From assembly GCA_964030785.1 (NCBI GenBank), contig OZ034968.1:29615686-29679685 (forward strand): a DNA stretch of 64,000 nucleotides. Direction: 5' to 3'. Of this stretch, positions 25,234 to 38,050 are shown in pieces. A model generated the notes under the pieces. It was not told the origin of the DNA. It ran no database searches and worked only from the letters and a program-made list of their open reading frames with translations. The DNA comes from Siderastrea siderea. Taxonomy: Eukaryota; Cnidaria; Anthozoa; Scleractinia; Rhizangiidae. Every line of letters starts with the position of its first letter. Position 1 is the stretch's first letter. The position numbers were made by a program, and so were the translations under genes.

Positions 25234-25795
25234 AAAAAAGGAAGGAAAAGCTTTCAAGCCCCGTTAATTTACGAAGGAAATGAAACCAAGCAACTATTGA
25301 GTACGTGTGGTCTTTATTACCAAGAAAGTTTAATTGTGTGGGAGAGCATAATTTTCTCGGCGGTTTGTTTCCGTCAACACCCGTCTGTTTTGACCCTCTT
25401 GCGTCTCAATGGTTCTTTTCATAAGAATTTCATCAGCTTAATGATGAGATAAGGGATAGCTCGCATTTCCGAATGTATTCGAGTTTGATGAGGCACTATC
25501 AGCTACCGGCCGGGTATTCGAACAGTGAAGATAAATTCTGCGAAGTAATTTAATCGGGGGCGTTGGCCTTTATGTTGTGCCAAGCCTTGCCACGAGTAAT
25601 CCTTATCTTAGTCAAGCAAGAAACAAAAGGAGAACAGTTTCCGCCCGGAGGGCTATTTTTTGCCCGTTCTTTTCTCCGTCGACCATTCAACGATATAAAC
25701 AGAGAGGAATTGTTCTTCATCTATACCACAAGCTTCATCAATGGATAATGTCAAGTGCAAAGTCTACAGCAAAGCTTATTCAAACTGTTTTAGTA

Positions 25796-25994
25796 CCCTT
25801 TAAGTCCTAATATCAGCATCCATATTCTCCTTACTGTTCCCCATATAATTCTTATTGTATTAGTTGGGAGAATTTGATTATATATCAAGGCAGTGACCGT
25901 CGATGATCATTTACTTTATTCTCATGTCTAGCACGTTTGTTCATGTGGTGATATGGTGAGGAGAAATTGATGCATGTCACTATTAAAGGGTCAA
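25796..25994. mobile_element. CCCTTTAAG MITE family copy
   Basis: It starts ACCCTTTAAGTCCTAATATC and ends CACTATTAAAGGGT, with internal blocks CATATTCTCCTTACTGTTCC and TTTATTCTCATG shared with 35605-35796 and 45460-45640. The terminal TTAA sites have decayed. Confidence 0.65.
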
Positions 25995-27179
25995 TCTGCA
26001 TCTGCGCCTCAGAAGGATGCCGGGCTGGCCTGCCAAAGCATTGTCAAATATAAATCCCGTTTTCATCAGTTTTGCGGTTCTTGATCTTTTTATTCGTTAT
26101 AAGCAGTTTCGTTCTGCAAAAGAGGGGGTAATACCAAAAATCCTCTCCAGGCATTTTCTCCTTCTTCTATCAACTCGATAGCAGGTACAATACAAGACAG
26201 TCGAGCTGTTTGTGCTACAGAGGAAGGGGACCACTAGATGTCCTAGAGGAAACAGGGCGAGGAGATATCTCATACAGGAAACCATTGTCTTTTAAAAGTC
26301 CCAGGCAAGTAACCCTTAGGTTCTGTTTAAGACTAGCCAGGCTTTGTTACACAATTATGGATGAATGTTAGCAAATAACCTTGACCCCTTCGAATTAATA
26401 CCAAATTTTCAGTTGGACTAGCCACTCTTGAATCAGTTTTTCAAATAATAGATTCATCACAAATGGCTGCAATTCAATTGACGAAGAAACGCCTCGAGAA
26501 ACATTGCAGGAATTCATGATGACGTCATTTTATCTTCTGTAGTCGTGCAATGAGATGGGTGAAACTTGTCGCTCTATTAAATCTCCACAGGAAAGCACTT
26601 AATTTCTATTTTTACTGTACCTTTCCGACATAAACGTGTTTTGAAAATGGAGAGATTTTTGGTGCAAAGCAATCTTTGCACGGTGCACTAGTAAGTTGTT
26701 TTTTTCAAATTTTTTTTTTTTTAAGTCGGGACGGTGTAGATCAAAATAGATGGGTCCATTACAGGAAAACCTTGACCAGCTGGTGAAAGGTCAACCTAAA
26801 ACTCGATGTATCCGCACGGAAGGAAAATTTAGATTTATAAAATTCGCTGGCTATTTTTGTTAGAGAATAAATACTCTTCGGCACCATTACAGACAGTACA
26901 AAGAAATCTGCTTCTCAAATCAGGTTTGAAGCGTTGATTTTGCCGGGATTTCTAGTAAATCCCGCGGGCTAGTGGGCGTTACTCGGTTGATGGACAAGCG
27001 TCACGCCTCTGTTCAAGTGTAATATGAGTAGCATTTCTTAAACCACCGCGGGGTTTCCGGAATACTCGTTACCGAAATATTATTTTGTGATTTGTGTTCT
27101 TGCCCGAGTGAGACTTTTTGTGATTCCTCCACGTACCTAAATATTTTATCGCGCATTTGAAACTCTATTTCGTTAGATT

Positions 27180-27275
27180 TGTCACGTTTTAGACGAGGTT
27201 CAAAGACCCAATTTGTGTGAAACGTACGCAGAAGAAAGAATCGTTGCCCTTATATCAACCACAGCTTTCACTGAG
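27180..27275 (+). other. LHFPL2: Possible non-coding first exon of LHFPL2
   Basis: A strong donor (CTGAG then GTAAGC at 27276) follows a stretch without ATG-led frames, and the acceptor of the LHFPL2 start-codon exon at 30462 lacks any other obvious partner. The left boundary is arbitrary. Transcript evidence would decide; the call rests on one splice-site match. Confidence 0.25.
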
Positions 27276-30200
27276 GTAAGCCGATGTAAATTATTATTGT
27301 TCGATATCTGTTAGGCGAAAAAGTTGTTCATATGTTACTAAACCAGTGAAGATTTATTTAAAGTTTTAAAAATATTCAACGAATGGTGCGCTTATGGAAT
27401 AAGATGTCGCACATGTGAGCTTTAGTCAAAAGCAAACTTCATTTCTTTGTTGTTGTTGAATCGACGTCTGTGACAACTCAAAACGTTTATAATTATTTGC
27501 TCGACTTTCGACCACCACTTAAATCAACGTTGTTGAACCAGCTTTCGAAGCTTAAAAGCGATCTGCTGGTTCGTGTTTGTTTGATTTAGTGATCTCGCCG
27601 CCATTACAAAATGCCAAGTCATGGGAAGTCGCAATCTGGCTCAACATAAGAACACGCGAGATTTTGCGACAATTTGATTCTGTGCTCAGCCACAGGTGTC
27701 CGATTCTTGAAGGATATGGTAAACTTGGTCAGAGGTTTTAGGGCTGATCTCGTTATTGGGCGAGCAAATAAAGCAAATCTCGTATGATCTTTTACGGCAA
27801 AAATATTGCCTTGTAGGCTTCAAGGTTCTTGTGGTTAATTTTGATCTCTTCCTTTGTGTTCAAACAAACACTCAAAAAGACCGTAACACGTTTTGTTTCC
27901 TGAAGCATGTCGTGTGCAGTATAATTTTGTTTTGGTCGCGTTATCGATCTCCCAGTGATCTCTGTAGTTTTTGCACAGAAAAAAAGACATGACAGGAGGA
28001 GAAGTCGTTGCTTACTGGCTTTTGCTTATGTTTTTACATGACGATAGGTTTTAATTTGATAACCGCGATTTACTAGAGAAATTTTACTGACGTCTGATAA
28101 ACACGATTCCTGTGCATATGCATGCCGGCTAGATCAAAGTTCTCGAACGCTGTTTTATATTCTTTAATCTTTTTGGGGCAAAATATTTCGCGACTTTTCG
28201 TAGTTCAATTGTCAAGTTCACACCCAGAGGTCCAAAACATTGTTTGTCTATTTCATTTCATTTCTGTTATTGAAAAATTAACATTGTGTTGAGCACGATT
28301 TTCATTATTTCCGGTGATTGTCACCAAGTAAAAAGATTGGAAGGATTTTCTCCTTTTTTTTTTTAGGCTTTAGGATGTCGTGACTTCTAAAAAGCCGCAA
28401 TCTCGCTGCGTCTGATTTATAAATGGTACTGATTTATACAACGTCTGATGTGTTGTTGTTTATTCCTGTTACGTTTCCTTTTGCCTCCTCTTTTCTTTGC
28501 TTGTAGTCCTTTTTCGCTTGTGTCACAAAAACACTCAGTTTGATGGCATGGGCAGTGGAAGCATCTCAAAACTATTTTGCCATCATCTTTTGTCGGTCAC
28601 GTACGCATTTTTCTGATTTCTGGTTTGTAAACAGCCCACATAAAAAGTCCCGAGGCGTCAAAAATCTGTTTCATGCTTTTGAAGTTAAAAAAAAAAAACA
28701 GAACTAAATTTGGTTATTTTTGTATGAGAAAATCGCTCTTTAATGTGGTCTTTGTCTTTTTAAAGCGATTGTACAGACATCTTGCGCAAGATTTGTATCA
28801 CTAAATGTGTCTAGTGCTACACGTATTTCTCAAGGGAAAACAATTACCTACTGGTTGATTTGACCTTCTACATGCGAGGTAAAATAGCCTACAGCTAAAT
28901 TTAATAGCTGTGATTTTTTACAAGCGGCACAAATTGAAGATTGCGCCTTGCGGAAAAGTGTTGAACTAGAATAGTCGAGTTGAAAGGTAAGGGGTTGTTT
29001 GTCGATCGACGAATGGAATGTGTTGAGTTTTGGGCTTAATTTTTTTCTGCTCAGACCATATGTGATGACACCAACTTTCTCCCTTGTCGTCAACCCAGTT
29101 TGTTTTCAATTTGTGTCACATTTCATGCAATTGATAATAAAATCAGCGGCGCGTGTAACGTACCGTGCGAAATACTTTGTTTCGAAAGATAAACATTCGG
29201 TATTTGCCAAAGAAACAACAGAAAAATTGCAAGAAACTTCTACACGCTCCTTCAGTATTATCAAAGCAACAATGTGACAATTGAAGAGGAAACTTAATAC
29301 GTTCCTTATCTCTGAAAAATGAATAAATTCAAAATTGGCAGTCATTGAGCCGTGTCCAAACATGAAAACGGAAATGGACCATTTACATTTGATATAATCC
29401 CTGTGACAAATATTTTTTCGTGGCCTTCCACTAATGTCCTGAAAAGGCGTTTCTTGTCATTCATATTTGTGCCATTCTTGACGATTTCCGGTGTAAATGG
29501 AATATAAATTTAACAGCATAAAGTGATTTTTTGTTGTAGGTATCGTAATAATATTTCATGTCTAAAATTTTTCTGATTCCTCTTTTAGCTGCCGTTTATC
29601 GCGAGACTTGACACGTAAACAGCTAAAGTAGTTTTGAAGGCCTCTTCTGATCTACAGCTCATTGATAAGCTCCAGTATGTATGATCAAGATTTCGAATAT
29701 TTTTATGGAAATGTATTGTGCTAGAGATATTTATCAACTTGACACATTTGGAATGATTGCCTGCTTTAGAAGGCAGCTTTTATTAGAGGCAAACGCTACC
29801 GAAAGAATGTTAGAGTTGCTGAGCATATCTACTTCATGTAGGTACAACTGTAGTGTCACCTGGAGCTGTCCCATGCCACAGGCCACACAAGAAGCAAGAG
29901 GTCGTCTCACCTTTTGTTCTGAGCTCTCACAACTCAAGCCTCTGGAAAAATTAACCTCAGTTAAACAGCAGGGGAATTAAAAGTAAACACAAATATCTTA
30001 GAGAAGGGGAATGGTTTGGTTTTCTGGGGAATCTTTATTATGTTGATACATTTTGACATAATGTTGTTTTCTTTGCATTAAGGCATTTGAGGAAATCAGA
30101 CATATCACATCATGTTTTCTCAGGTGTAAATTACTTCTTAATTTGTTTTACTTATAGGTAATGCATGTCTGGGCAAGGGTAATTCTAGAAAAATCTTACT

Positions 30201-30461
30201 GTCAGTCAATCTTTTAAGCATAGCCTTGAGAGAAACAGGATCTGACAAATCCTTGAAAGTATTCAGTAATTATTGTTCATTTTCTACCAGATTGTTGACA
30301 AATATGTTGATAGTTTGATTTTACTTTATAGAAGAGACCCAGTTGAGTTCCATATGGTATCATTTAGTATACTTTGATTAGAAATATCTAAATAGTGTGC
30401 TGTTTCTGTTTTAAATAACACAGTGGCATATTTACTGTAGTTATTAAATCTGTGATTTCAG

Positions 30462-33400
30462 GTTAAAGATTGGTGTTGATCATCCTCATCAAAGGGCACT
30501 TCAACTTGATGGTATTGCAGAAAACAATCTAACAAGATGGGGGAAATCTATGTTATAGTTACAACAAGGAACATTTTATGGATGGTACTGTCAGTAGTTG
30601 CCACAATGGCAGTAATCACGGGCATGATGTCACCCAAGTGGCTGTATGGAAGTCCCAGACCCTTTAGTGACAACTTCAATATGTCAGCAGACATTACCCC
30701 TGACATACTTTATAGACCATCTATTGGGATCTACAACCGTTGTATAAAAATTCGAAGGTCCATTGGAGGTGATCCGGAATTGAACTGTTATAAGTACGCC
30801 AAGACCTTTATGGATATTCCATCAGCTGCATGGAAGGCCTGTTTATTTTTCCTATGCTTTGGGTCATTTCTCCTGGGAGTTGTTGTAATAATGTCGTTTG
30901 TGGGATTCTGTGTACAGAGTATTGGAAAGAAGTCTATTTTTTCAGTTGGAGGAGTGATCCAATCTATAGCAGGTATAACATTTTTACTAGTGCAGCTATA
31001 AAATTATTGGCAAATGTAGTTACCATCAGTTCCCTTTCAAAGCTCTTGCCAATCAGAGATGTGAGTTAATGCAAGTTTAGAAACACTTTGCAAAAGAGCC
31101 TTTCCAGTGCAGCCTTGTGTATGTGCCTAGTACTAAAGGTATCAAATACCAGTACTTTATGAGAGCAATTTGAGTCAACTTTGCACTGGGTGGCCAAATG
31201 AAATACCTGCACCAACTTGAGTGTGCGTTTGAGCTGGTTCAAAGTGACCCAAGTATGCACAAGTAGTGGCTAACTGGAGCAACACATCAAGTCTCAAGGG
31301 AAAATGTGCATGTATTTGCATACATGTACCTTTTGGCCCAGGGGCTTAAAATCAGCTCAAGTTGAATCAGTGATATAAATTGGATACAGTTTATTCTGAC
31401 TTGCATTCACTTTTCATTCAGTTAGCAAAGTGAAAATAGTGCTACAAATGGGTTATTCCAGAAAAAATCCACACCCCCCCGACGGATAGCAAGAGTTTTT
31501 GACCCCCCCTTCCTCCCGGATTTCCTGTACCTCTAGACCCCTCCCCTTGCCCGGATTTCCAAGGCCAGAGATCCCCCCTCCCACCCGGATTTCCCTGATT
31601 TATTATGGGCCCTAAATTCAACATTCAGTCCGTTGAAAATACGTAGAATCGCGTCCAGAATATAATGACTGTGGAGCTCAATTTTAATTTTAATTGGTTT
31701 TTGTGATATGAACGGAAATTACGAACGGGTTTTGTACTGGTAACAACATGATTAAAAGTTATTTTCTTCCCTGTTTATGGCACTGAACTACAACTGTAGC
31801 CCATTCCTGTGGAAATGCTCAATGAAGCTGATAGCGGCGAATAAAATAAATAAAATTAAATAAATCGTCCATGTAAAACTCAAGAACGGAGTATTGAATT
31901 ATGTGTACCCGAGGTCAAAACAACCTTTCAAATCGAAACTTTTGCCGGACGTATTCTTGCCATAATTGAAATAAATGTTAAAAAAAACTTAAAGTTAGAA
32001 TTAAAGTTAGCAATAGCAGTGGTAATTTACCAGGAGAATGATAAATTTAGCCCGTTGAAATTTATTTCGTGCTGCTTCTGTTGCAGACGCAATTTGCATA
32101 CGTGAAAAGTAATGTGAAACCTATGCATAACGCAACTATTTCATAAAATGTCGTACCATCGGTGACGCGAAAAGTATCCGATTTATAAATCCTTTATACC
32201 TGCAACACACAGAAGAAACTCAATGACAGACTGAGATTTATGGTTATTTTCGCCCAAACAACATCTATTGGGCAGAAGCGAAGGAAACATGTCACAAAAA
32301 AACGTGTCAGAAGTCACACGCATTCCGATACAGCGTACCATTTTATTATTTTACATTTCACTTTCTTGGTTTTGTGTTCCTTCAAATTGATAAAATAAAC
32401 ATTTATGACAGACAAACAACTACGAGAAATGAAATTCATTTGAGCAAGGTATTTGTAACTTGAGTTTTCGTTGCAAAAGCGAGAGCAAGGGAAACGATAG
32501 CTCACAAACTTGTCAACACTCGTGTCGAATGCAGTCCATTTGTCCAATTTATTTCTTGAGAGATGACTCAAGCGACTACGTTGTTGCTAATTTGTTTTTC
32601 TTCTCGAAACTGTCGACTTAAATTTGGCCAGTACTGTACTACAATACAAAGTTCCAAGCTTTAAACTTGGTTTGCTGAGCATGCTTTGTAGCTACCACGT
32701 TAACCGCACACTTTCCTCGTGTTTTCTCCTTTTATCACTTCTACAATATTCATTGCAGAATCTTTGAAACTGAACCTAAAAGTTTTAAGGTAAGAAATGC
32801 ATACTTTGAAAGACTACTACTTTCTTCGATTCGGAGGAAGTTTCTTCCGTAAAGTCAAAGATCTGAAAAACTGAGTTTACATTTTTAATGACCCCCGAAG
32901 GAAAGTTTAAAGTCTAGACCCCCACTCCCACCTGGACTTCCAGAGTCCTCAATCCCCCCTCCCGCGAGAATTTCCAGCATGCCATCTGTCGGGGAGGTGT
33001 GGATTTTTTCTGGAATAACCCAATCACAGTGCCATCAGACACAATGGCAGACTAAGACGTTCCATGTCCTAACAAAATCCAACTGTCATTAGATGAAATC
33101 TCCAAAAACATGTTTTTAAAAAAGGTCTGTAAGTACCTTGAGAATCATTTTATCTAAAAAAATGTGTTAGTTTATTTAACACAATTATCCTTTTGAGGGA
33201 AAAGTAATTTAATTTATTGAACATCGATACAAATCCTACACTGAGAACTTGACAGACTAGTGATTTGAAAAAATAGCCAATTACGTGAACTCCAAATTGA
33301 AACCATTAAAATTGCAGAAGGGATTGCTTTGATGCCCCCCTCCCTCCAGCTTTCGGTTCCATGTAAAAGCTACTTGTGTGTTTTTATTCTGTTCTTTTAG

Positions 33401-33669
33401 CTCTCTTCCTTGTCATTGGCCTTGTTCTGTATCCAGCTGGTTGGAGCAATGTGAAAGTCGATGAAATGTGTACAAAGAGACCTATTCAGAAAGCTGGAGC
33501 ATTTTCAATCAATGATTGCTCACTAGGATGGGCATTTTACGCCGTGTTGGGTGGAACATTGTCATCTTTTCTGTGCTCTTTGCTATCTGCCCAAGCAGAG
33601 AAGTCCACCTCAAGCGATGAGGTTCAGGATGAGATATCAGATGGAAAGACAGTGATCTGTTTGATATAA
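30462..33669 (+). CDS. LHFPL2: LHFPL2-type tetraspan membrane protein
   Basis: Coding exons are 30537-30972 and 33401-33669; 30462-30536 is 5' UTR after an acceptor at 30460-30461. The product is 234 residues. Seen: four hydrophobic segments at about residues 13-31, 98-122, 135-160 and 187-208; a first extracellular loop with IGIYNRCIK; the block FLVIGLVLYPAGW and the tail DCSLGWAFYAVLGG to AQAEKSTSSDEVQDEISDGK with ICLI at the C-terminus. These match vertebrate LHFPL2 (about 228 residues) nearly end to end. Known: the LHFPL family belongs to the claudin-like tetraspan superfamily, and LHFPL2 has been tied to reproductive-tract development in mice; its molecular role is not settled. The first ATG of the exon gives the family-typical N-terminus. 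The single coding intron (30973-33400) contains a 1.57-kb transposon. AATAAA at 34430 is the likely polyadenylation signal. Confidence 0.93.
31449..33022. mobile_element. 1.57-kb DNA transposon-like element with TGGGTTATTCCAGAA termini
   Basis: The left end TGGGTTATTCCAGAAAAAAT (from 31449) and the right end ATTTTTTCTGGAATAACCCA (to 33022) are perfect inverted repeats that extend to about 45 bp through CCACACC and CCGAC.GAT. Subterminal CCCGGATTTCC-like repeats occur on both sides. No long frame is present, so it is non-autonomous. A target duplication is not evident. A related fragment may lie at 42537-42770. Confidence 0.7.
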
Positions 33670-34429
33670 ATGGCATTCTTGTTCCAAGGGAGGTACGAAA
33701 CCAAGAGGGCAAGTGATGGTCCCATCAATACATCAGTGATCTTCCACAATGTACATAGATATCCGTAATGGACTGTTGCTTTTTTAAGACATACTGTATG
33801 TGCTGTTAAGGGAACAGTTATCCAAAAGACAAGTCAAGTTTTGTGTTGATTGGAGAAATGTAAAGAGACAGAAAGGAAATTTTTGATAAATTTGAGTTGC
33901 AAGAAACAGTTAACTGATAGAATTAGTTTGTATATAGAAAATACGGGACAGCACCTGTGTTTCTGCAAATTTTTAATAACTTAAAATTGGCAGGTTGTGT
34001 ATTACCAGCAGGAAAGTACAATCAACATGCACAGTAGTGTAATGCACAACATTGAAATCTGTCCTAAAGGTGTCCTGGTGCCCTTGTTGTTGTCAAAACC
34101 TTATATTTTTTCAGTTTGAAACATTTTTACCTCAGACTCCAATTCTGTTTCACCCAGGGCCTCACCATGGATGTTGTTGTTGCAAGATATTTTTTTTATT
34201 TAGTTGTAAATTTTAAATTTTAGCAGCTATTTTATATGAATTTCTTTTAATGGCGCAGAAAAGTTTTACTAGAAATGCTTTTAGTGTAAAATATAAAAAG
34301 TTTTGTTTGGTTAAACATATAATCTGGATTATTGGGAGGAAAAGATATGTGTATATATAAGATAAAGACATGAACTGCATAAGTACAATGTGTACACAAA
34401 TTTGTAATGTTAACATTAATTAATAGCAG

Positions 34430-34435
34430 AATAAA
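34430..34435 (+). promoter_or_regulatory. LHFPL2: Likely LHFPL2 polyadenylation signal (AATAAA)
   Basis: It appears to be the first canonical hexamer downstream of the LHFPL2 stop, about 760 bp away, and a T/G-rich stretch (AATTGTGGTC) follows within 20 nt. Confidence 0.45.
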
Positions 34436-34453
34436 AATTGTGGTCAAAAGTTG

Positions 34454-34663
34454 AACTCTTTAAGCCCCAATGGAGATCAGCATCAAATTTCTCCTCATCA
34501 TATTAGTGCATTATAACACACACAGTCATGAGAATTAAGGAATTGATCACCAAAGATGAATTTTCTTGATGTTTAAACAAGTTCTCCCTACCAGTCCTTA
34601 ACAAAATGTGTAGAGAAAACTAAGGGGAATTTGTATAATGATGTTGGGGCTTAAAGGATTAAC
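34454..34663. mobile_element. CCCTTTAAGCCC MITE family copy
   Basis: The ends CTCTTTAAGCCCC and GGGGCTTAAAGGATTAA are inverted, and the interior CATGAGAATTAAGGAA and TTGATCACCAA blocks are shared with 42134-42333. It lies just downstream of the LHFPL2 polyadenylation signal. Confidence 0.65.
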
Positions 34664-34671
34664 CACTTTTA

Positions 34672-35262
34672 CTGTGCCATGCACCACATACCATTGCCAT
34701 TTGAGTGAAGTTTTGGATTAGTGTTGAAAAACTTTTGACATTTTTTAAGGCCTCTGTTTCAATAATTGACCTATAAAATCTGAGAACTGCAAGAACAGGA
34801 GTCGTGACTGTGAACCTGACACTTGATAATTCTGACTCTGATGGGTCTTTTTTCTGATTGGCCACTTGACACAGCAACCAAAAAAAGTAGCTTGAGAAAA
34901 CAGCTGACATTTCCTGAGGTCGCCACTTGAGCCCTCACAAAACGCCATCTGAACAACGAGTGTAGAAATTCCGTACTGATGACGTGCACTAACCAGATCT
35001 AGGTAATGCTTCTGATTGGTTGAAATGAAATTCCCTCATGTCTCAACCAATCAGAAGCACTACCTTGATCTGGGTAGTGCACGTCATCAGTATGGAATTT
35101 CTGTGCTCGTTACTCAGATGTCATTTTGCAAGGGCTCCAGTGACGACCTCGCGAAATGTCGACTGTTTTCTCAGGGTACAAAAAAAGATGTGAAAGAAAT
35201 TGTCAAAACTTTATGAAAAACTTTGTACAAGTAACCATGGTCCAGCGTGCGGCACTAGCATC
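34672..35262. repeat. Fold-back (long inverted repeat) element
   Basis: The right arm (about 35052-35262) is the inverse of the left arm (34672 to about 35030). Matching pairs include GACGTGCACTA versus TAGTGCACGTC, CTGAGAAAACAG versus CTGTTTTCTCAG, and TTGGTTGA versus TCAACCAA next to the centre. The left arm is longer, apparently through an insertion of about 145 bp. Confidence 0.65.
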
Positions 35263-35604
35263 ATACGTAGATTGCATATTTTTCAGAGTCAGTTATCCAC
35301 TCCAAATACAGGAACCAATTCAAGGTACTTGTGGACTTAGTTCGCTTCTAGGAAGTTATGCTTGAGTTCTTATGGGATAGGCAACCTCTGGACAGTGTGT
35401 CAGTCTGTAAAATCTAGGCTAGGTAACAGTGTTATTCACTGTTCTGTAACTACTTGAATCGTTTTCAGTTAGTTTTTGTGAACGTCTTGACGTCTTTTGA
35501 TGGATTTCATTTTAGTCAACAAATCTGAAACAATGGGAGGAAACATCGCAAACACAAATGTGTCAATTAAAACCTTCCCCCCCCCCCCTACAGTTCCATT
35601 TCAC

Positions 35605-35796
35605 TTTTTAAGCCCTGATATGAAAATGCATATTCTCCTTCCTGTTCTCCATACAGTTCTTATGGAACTAGTAAGGAGAATTTGTCTAACGATCAACACA
35701 TGTCATCCTTGGGATTACTTCCTTTTTTCTCATCACTTGAATGTTTGAACAAGTAAAGAGAAATAATTTGCGTCACTATTAGGGCTTAAAGGATTT
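35605..35796. mobile_element. CCCTTTAAGCCC MITE family copy, opposite orientation
   Basis: It starts TTTTAAGCCCTGATATGAAA and ends AGGGCTTAAAGGATT; the interior CATATTCTCCTTCCTGTTCT and CTTTTTTCTCATCACTTGAA match the reverse complement of 42134-42333. Confidence 0.65.
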
Positions 35797-36139
35797 AAAT
35801 GGCCAGTTGCTGCAGAAACCATGAAAAAGCGTGAAGAACATGAAAAACGTGGTGCAAGGGACAAGGATATGGCGTACGACACTGCCTCAGTAATTAGTAA
35901 TATTATTGTTAGTAATTAATAAATATTATGTTACAGTTAGTAATAAATCCTAGGCTACATAAGCAGTGGATGGACTCAGCCTTACTACTGTACTCCTAGC
36001 TGGATAGTATGATAGGTATTTAATACTAATTAATTTTTTTATTTAGTTGTTGAATGTGACAGCAAATTGAATAGCATTACCTGTGATGATCATCAATTTT
36101 GTTAAAGTAGAGGTTATCAAAAAACAGCCAAAGCTGTAG

Positions 36140-36540
36140 CCTGGAACTACGCGGTGGGGGGTACTCCCATATATACCCTATGTGGGTATGTGCCCCTTTG
36201 AAGGGTATGGTTTTCCACCAATATAGTCTGGAAGAGGGTATAGGAATCAGAGAGTTCAGGTTTAGCATAGGGGATCGTTTATCAAAAAACTGGAATTGGC
36301 TCTTGGCAAGACTAAGAAAGGGAGCAATTTTTGTTGTCTAGTGTGAATAGGATTGCAAAATGCAGCCGATCGTGGTCTGGTATAGGGATGTTGGACACTG
36401 GTACTGGATAACATTCAGTTTTTTTTAATACTGGTTTTGCCCACCAAAAAAAGAGTAGAGTATAAGAGGAAACATCAAAAGAAAACTACCAAGCTAGGGC
36501 TATGAAGCCAGCCAGTACTGGTTACCCCTGCCTCTGTGAC
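36140..36540. repeat. GGGGGTACTCCC-type repeat
   Basis: GGGGGGTACTCCCATATATA near 36156 and the following GGGTATG.GCCCC text match the style of 46140-46465, which also begins at GGGGGTACTCCCC and ends in a CCC tract. This looks like a dispersed low-copy repeat with no coding content. Confidence 0.4.
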
Positions 36541-38050
36541 TGTATATTTATTTTATTTCTTTTTTTTGTTTTTTTGTTTTTGTTTTTTGTTTTGTTTTGT
36601 TTTTTTATTGTCATTTTAACATCTTTACATACACACATCGACTGAGATTACTGACTACGTTGCATACGTTACACTACATACATTGCATTACATCACTGTC
36701 ATAGATAAAGATAAACAGCCTATACACACTAAAACGAAAAAATAAATAAATAAATAAATAAATAAATAAAAAATGAAATAAAAAAAATTAATTTAATAAT
36801 TAACTAATCTAAATTTTTCCAGCGGTACAGTATCTTTTTGATACATTAAATATTAAGCAAAGGCTTCCACTTCCCTTCGTGTATGTTAAGTCTGTTGTTC
36901 TTTTTAGCTATTGCTCGTTCAATAGATTCTGTATACCTTAATTTAGCTATAAGATGAGACAGTAATGGTACATAGTTTTTCAGACGGTTTTGATAGATAA
37001 TCTGTTTGCCAGCAATAATTATATGATTTAAAAGCAGCCAGTGAGGCCTCTTTTGTATAAGACCAAAAATGATGTCGCAATCGTTTAGAGAGTCAATGTC
37101 AATGTGTAAAGACTTAACCCAAAGAACAACAGACTTCCAGAAAGCTATAGTTAATTCACAACTACATAATAGATGCTCGAGGGATTCATCTGAAATTTTA
37201 CAAAAGGTGCAAAGAGGTGAGTCGACTAACCTCATTTTGTATAGTGTTTTGTTAGTAAAGATTATTCGATTAAGTACTTTATATTGAAAAGTTCTTGTTT
37301 TGGTGTCTAGGGTGACAAGGTGCGGAATCAGATAGATTGTATCCCAATCAAGATTGCAAGTAGAAAATCGAGTAGTATATTTGACTCGTGCAGAGGGATA
37401 GACCTGAATAGTCTCTATCTGTTTCCAGTACAGTTTTGAGGATGTAATTGAGTCAAGGCTCAGAGTATCGTCCTTCAAATTAAGAGTGAATTTAAGGGCA
37501 GTGTTTTGAGAGATAGATGGATCATCAGCTTCATCATTGGATTTAATGAGTTTTTTCCATGCAAAAGGGAGCGATTTATAAAGACCTATAAGTAGAAGAT
37601 AGCAGAGTTTTTTAAGTCCACAAACTTGAGTTTTGAGGGAAGAAAAAGTTAAATAAAGTTACATTATGATGTTGCCATAAAACTCCTTATCATGATTTTT
37701 GTTGCCTTTGCTTTTAAATACCCCGAAATCAATCCTCATCCTGAGGATCTTCTGGGAATTCAAAATGATGGTGAAAGAAGACCCTGGCTACAGCAAATCA
37801 TATGTCCTTAAAATCAACTAGAAACTTCATATCAATATATTTTGGAGAGAAACCTGACCTCCTGTTTCCCAGGGTCTCCTCCAGAAATGGACTCTCTCCC
37901 AACATCCTGTATACCCCCAATACACTGATGCATTAAATAGGAGTATCTAATAAAAGGAACGTCCAGAAAACGACCTGGAACATTCCACAGTAATGAGATG
38001 TGGTGCCAGATCTGGGTATTACCTATAATTGGTCCAAATTTTTGCAATCA
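36540..38050 (-). pseudogene. LINE retrotransposon 3' end (decayed ORF2 C-terminus)
   Basis: On the - strand an open frame at 37478-36846 (210 residues) ends in the zinc-knuckle region of LINE ORF2 proteins: SPLCTFCKISDESLEHLLCSC, with CX2C and H.C ligands, followed by FWKSV. Upstream on the same strand, 38047-37832 keeps an LLWNVPGRFLDVPF stretch like the LWNN linker of LINE ORF2, in another frame. Downstream, A-rich and TTTATTT-type sequence (36780-36546 inverted) is the 3' tail. The reverse transcriptase core is missing, so this is a 5'-truncated, frameshifted copy of an L1/Tx1-like element. Confidence 0.75.
36740..36770. repeat. (AAAT)n microsatellite in the LINE tail
   Basis: Seven or so uninterrupted AAAT units form part of the A/T-rich 3' end of the LINE remnant. 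Confidence 0.85.

Larger units (their letters stand above)
23475..30461. other. Intergenic region between MAN2A and LHFPL2
   Basis: About 7 kb with no supported coding exon. It contains a G-rich tract at 23944-23977 (four or more G runs, possible quadruplex near the MAN2A 3' end), a first AATAAA at 24340-24345, a tandem duplication (24478-25233), a MITE (25796-25994) and a candidate non-coding first exon of LHFPL2 ending at 27275. The rest (27276-30461) is AT-rich unique-looking sequence, probably the first intron and promoter side of LHFPL2. All reading frames here are short and lack recognisable motifs. Confidence 0.6.

Noticed and set aside
28999..29980. 92- and 99-codon frames as an exon of an unknown gene
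   Set aside because: The sequences are not recognisable, codon use looks random, and the position fits the first intron of LHFPL2.
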